Assembly (NCBI GenBank): GCA_016292015.1
Contig: JAEEZY010000001.1
Coordinates: forward strand, 50,582 to 114,581
Length of the DNA: 64,000 nucleotides
Direction of reading: 5' to 3'
DNA from: Bacteroidales bacterium
Lineage (GTDB): Bacteria > Bacteroidota > Bacteroidia > Bacteroidales > P3
The notes beneath the pieces are model-generated. The model made no database searches, was not told the origin of the DNA, and was given only the letters and a program-made list of their open reading frames with translations. Numbering within the stretch: position 1 is the first letter of the stretch; each line of letters begins with the position of its first letter. The position numbers and the translations under genes are program-made. Below, piece after piece: positions 61,924 through 64,000 of this stretch.

Positions 61924-62799
61924 CTATTTAGGCAAATACTCAACCTTACGGTAGAAACTTTCTAAACAAAGCCTTCTTATTACCTCTCTGAAATCTTCCG
62001 GCAGCAACCCCCACATCTTTTCAACAATCCATTGCGGAATGTCTTTATAGTAGGCTTCGGCTATGCCAGCAGCGATGCAGGTTAGAGTGTCGCAGTCGCC
62101 ACCAAGCGATACGGCCAGTCGCAAGCAGTCTTCGAAGTCTTTGCTGTCGAGAAACGCAATCAAAGCAGGCGGTACTGTCCCTTGGCACGACTCTTCGTAT
62201 GTATAGGTCGGACGAATCTCGTCGCACGTCTTCGAGAGATTATATCCGTATTTGGATTCGATATACCGCTTGATTTCCTGTTTCGACTTGTCGTTTCTTG
62301 CCATAAATATGGCGGCAGAGGTGGCTTGCGCGCCTTTTATGCCTTCTGGGTGGTTGTGAGTCACAGCCGCTTGTATTTCGGCTACACGTTCGGTTTCTTC
62401 GATGCTGTCGAACATCCATCCAACAGCGCTCGTCCTCATCGCCGAGCCGTTGCCCCAGCTGTTGTAGGGCTCTCTCGATTGGCGCATCGTCTTACGTATG
62501 GAGCCGTCATCTTGACGAACCTCTTCAAATACCGTTGTAGGGCAACACAGCCAATGGTGAAATCCCCCACCGTAGCCGCCCAACGGACAAGGGTATTCGT
62601 GGGCATACATCACCAAAGTGTCTATGAGATATTGAACCGAGTGACTTTCGTCGTTCAGCAGCCAGTCGGCCACCGCGACGGTCATAATGCTGTCGTCGGT
62701 ATATCTGCAGTCGTCCGAGAACAACGGGAAGTCTGTTGTCTTGATGTTGTTAAATTCGTAGATAGAGCCAACTGTATCGCCAATGATTGCACCTAACAT
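61924..62799 (-). CDS. ADP-ribosylglycohydrolase family protein
   Basis: 291 residues. Seen: MLGAIIGDTVGSIYEF (1-16), RYTDDSIMTVAVADWLL (about 33-49) with metal-binding Thr-Asp-Asp, and AVSLGGDCDTLTCIAAGIAEAYY (about 232-254) with the second metal site GGDCDT. It is of the DraG/ARH type that removes ADP-ribose from proteins or nucleic acids; actual target unknown. The HD gene follows at 3 bases. Promoter -7 box at 62891-62898. Confidence 0.92.
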   Translation of the reverse strand: MLGAIIGDTVGSIYEFNNIKTTDFPLFSDDCRYTDDSIMTVAVADWLLNDESHSVQYLIDTLVMYAHEYPCPLGGYGGGFHHWLCCPTTVFEEVRQDDGSIRKTMRQSREPYNSWGNGSAMRTSAVGWMFDSIEETERVAEIQAAVTHNHPEGIKGAQATSAAIFMARNDKSKQEIKRYIESKYGYNLSKTCDEIRPTYTYEESCQGTVPPALIAFLDSKDFEDCLRLAVSLGGDCDTLTCIAAGIAEAYYKDIPQWIVEKMWGLLPEDFREVIRRLCLESFYRKVEYLPK

Positions 62800-62890
62800 G
62801 TTTTTATATCGTTTTGTGTTACTATTTCTTTCTTGCCAGCATCACCGCCTGCCACAATCGGAAGAAGTATTACCTGATTTTTCATGACTG

Positions 62891-62898
62891 CAAAGATA
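62891..62898 (-). promoter_or_regulatory. -7 box of the ADP-ribosylglycohydrolase gene
   Basis: TATCTTTG on the minus strand, 92 bases upstream of ATG 62799. Confidence 0.7.
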
Positions 62899-63240
62899 CA
62901 AAATAGTTTTGAGTGGTAAGTCGGCAGAAATTAAAACAAAACGGCACATGTCTTAATATAAAATTTCGAACTGTAACAACTGTAACTGTAATGCCCTAGG
63001 TTCCACAACATCAAAAATGACACTTTGACATCCGGATAACCCTATGCCCATATTTCAAGCCATTTCAAAGAGGCTGCAAGTCAGTTGCCAATATGCACCC
63101 CGAAAAATCCGTGCCATACAACGCCCAAACGTAAAGGGCAGCTGGCCGTTGCGACCAACACCAGCGAAGGTTTGATCACGATTTGGCAGGTGGTCGGAAG
63201 TATGGCGTTGGTAGGTACCTTGGCGCACCCCCACCGTTGC

Positions 63241-63338
63241 CACGGTGCAAACACGACTCAGACACGGTGTTGCCGCAGGGTTGTCCCGAAGAGGGCCGAA
63301 AGGGCACCAAAAGGATACCAAAAGGGGACCAAAACCAA
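63241..63338. repeat. Possible 11-bp-period array E
   Basis: Units of 11: CACGGTGCAAA, CACGACTCAGA, CACGGTGTTGC, then CCGAAAGGGCA, CCAAAAGGATA, CCAAAAGGGGA. The second half is clear; the first half is more degenerate. Confidence 0.6.
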
Positions 63339-63608
63339 TAGAATACATCCGGCTGTTTTACAAGCAGTTGCAACCAACGTTACCACACACGCCCGATTCA
63401 TCACAACATACACATTTCCAACAATATGCCGACTTATCAACACAATTCATGAAAAACGCGGTGAAAAAAAACCGAAAAAACTCCTTATAAACCGTCCGCA
63501 ACCTCATGTTTCGCTCGGAATTCCGCATCCGAGAAAAAATATTTTCATTGCCAACCAACTGCTTTACAGTGCGCTGCGAAACAAATTCCGCAATCTTCGA
63601 AAAAAATA

Positions 63609-63639
63609 TTTGCCGGAATGAAAAATGGTTGTATCTTTG
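63609..63639 (+). promoter_or_regulatory. rRNA operon promoter
   Basis: TTTG (63609-63612), 19 bases, TATCTTTG (63632-63639), with A/T tracts upstream. The 16S start lies about 228 bases downstream. Confidence 0.85.
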
Positions 63640-63775
63640 CATCCGCTTTCGCCCGAAAAACGGGTGTTGAAAAAAAGCGAGAGGACATTGAAAATTTTGG
63701 AACATGAGATAGCGTGTGTCGAGGGCCACATATAATTAAGGTGTGTGGTTCGACACGGATGAGTTCAAGGTTAAA

Positions 63776-63850
63776 GTCAACAGACTTTCCGGTTGAGTCG
63801 AGAGAAAAGCGAGTTCACTTGCTTTTCCGAGACGTGGAAAGTTCTTTGAC
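63776..63850 (+). other. rRNA leader processing stem
   Basis: GACTTTCC (about 63783-63790) can pair with GGAAAGTTC (63837-63845), enclosing AAGC/GCTT; it looks like a leader stem for RNase III and antitermination factors ahead of 16S. Confidence 0.5.
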
Positions 63851-63866
63851 GAAGTCAAAAATTCTT

Positions 63867-64000
63867 ACAATGAAGAGTTTGATCCTGGCTCAGGATGAAC
63901 GCTAGCGGCAGGCCTAACACATGCAAGTCGAGGGGTAACAGAGGGTAGCAATACCCTGCTGACGACCGGCGCACGGGTGCGTAACGCGTATGCAACCTAC
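63867..64000 (+). rRNA. 16S ribosomal RNA, 5' part (cut by window end)
   Basis: Starts near ACAATGAAGAGTTTGATCC, which lines up with E. coli 16S position 1 at about 63867. The GATGAACGCTAGCGGCAGGC, CTAACACATGCAAGTCG and GGTGCGTAACGCGTATGCAA stretches are Bacteroidales type. Only 134 bases are present, so family assignment stays open. Confidence 0.95.

Larger units (their letters stand above)
62800..63866. other. Long intergenic tract before the rRNA operon
   Basis: No credible gene; a 178-codon frame at 63085-63621 has no family features and crosses the array. Contents: -7 box for the 61924 gene, an 11-bp-period array E (about 63241-63338), a palindromic CTCGGAATTCCG/CCGAG stretch near 63514, and the rRNA promoter and leader. 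Confidence 0.7.

Noticed and set aside
63085..63621. 178-codon ORF before the rRNA operon
   Set aside because: Runs through a tandem array and toward the rRNA promoter; basic, low-complexity product with no family features.

Overview
The window reads as a chromosomal segment of an anaerobic, probably gut- or mouth-associated member of the order Bacteroidales (Bacteroidota). The signs are: many promoters of the Bacteroidota type (TTTG, about 19-21 bases, TAnnTTTG); a giant SprA translocon gene; a type IX secretion C-terminal sorting domain; FISUMP-domain lipoproteins; DUF4476; and a Bacteroidales-like 16S rRNA 5' end at the right edge. I cannot name the genus from 134 bases of 16S.

Layout. 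0-4 kb: housekeeping genes (HATPase, ybeY, mnmG), then rubredoxin and ferritin. 4-14 kb: an accessory stretch of secreted and membrane proteins. It holds a small lipoprotein, an ECF-like sigma factor with two membrane proteins, three FISUMP lipoproteins, a BspA-type leucine-rich-repeat protein with a T9SS signal, a DUF4476 protein, a small outer-membrane barrel, a TlpA-type thioredoxin and a frameshifted small membrane gene. 14-16.6 kb: rubrerythrin, a Na/Pi cotransporter and a probable small RNA with its own promoter and terminator. 16.9-23.8 kb: an AT-richer island with an AAA+ ATPase, a very acidic small protein, a Sau3AI/MutH-like restriction enzyme with its cytosine-5 methylase, an orphan lipoprotein and a gene-poor tract with three long hairpins. 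23.8-38.8 kb: cutC, a transglutaminase-like lipoprotein, a WbqC-like gene invaded by repeats, aspartate kinase, aroB, comF, queA, pssA, a TPR lipoprotein, an AddB-like nuclease and a nucleotidyltransferase. 39-51 kb: rfbC-rfbD, a Ser/Gly/His-rich secreted protein, hpf, xerC, dusB-smpB-U32 peptidase, an MntP-like protein, ksgA, a LbH acetyltransferase and a beta-helix protein. 51-62.8 kb: ruvA, sprA, a TPR protein, dedA, a small membrane protein, an HD protein and an ADP-ribosylglycohydrolase. The right edge holds an rRNA leader and the start of 16S rRNA.

The most unusual content is non-coding. Several intergenic regions hold degenerate tandem arrays with a strict 11-base period, close to one helical turn. 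Two of them, 45 kb apart, align over 193 bases without a gap (about 83% identity by hand count). Two further families have 8-base and 7-base periods, and both have also entered coding sequences, most clearly the WbqC-like gene. The gene-poor tract at 22.8-23.4 kb carries three consecutive long hairpins whose arms are themselves built of short direct repeats. I regard these phased repeats, the candidate small RNA at 16.6 kb and the leader-like hairpin in front of the restriction gene as the best candidates for something undescribed.
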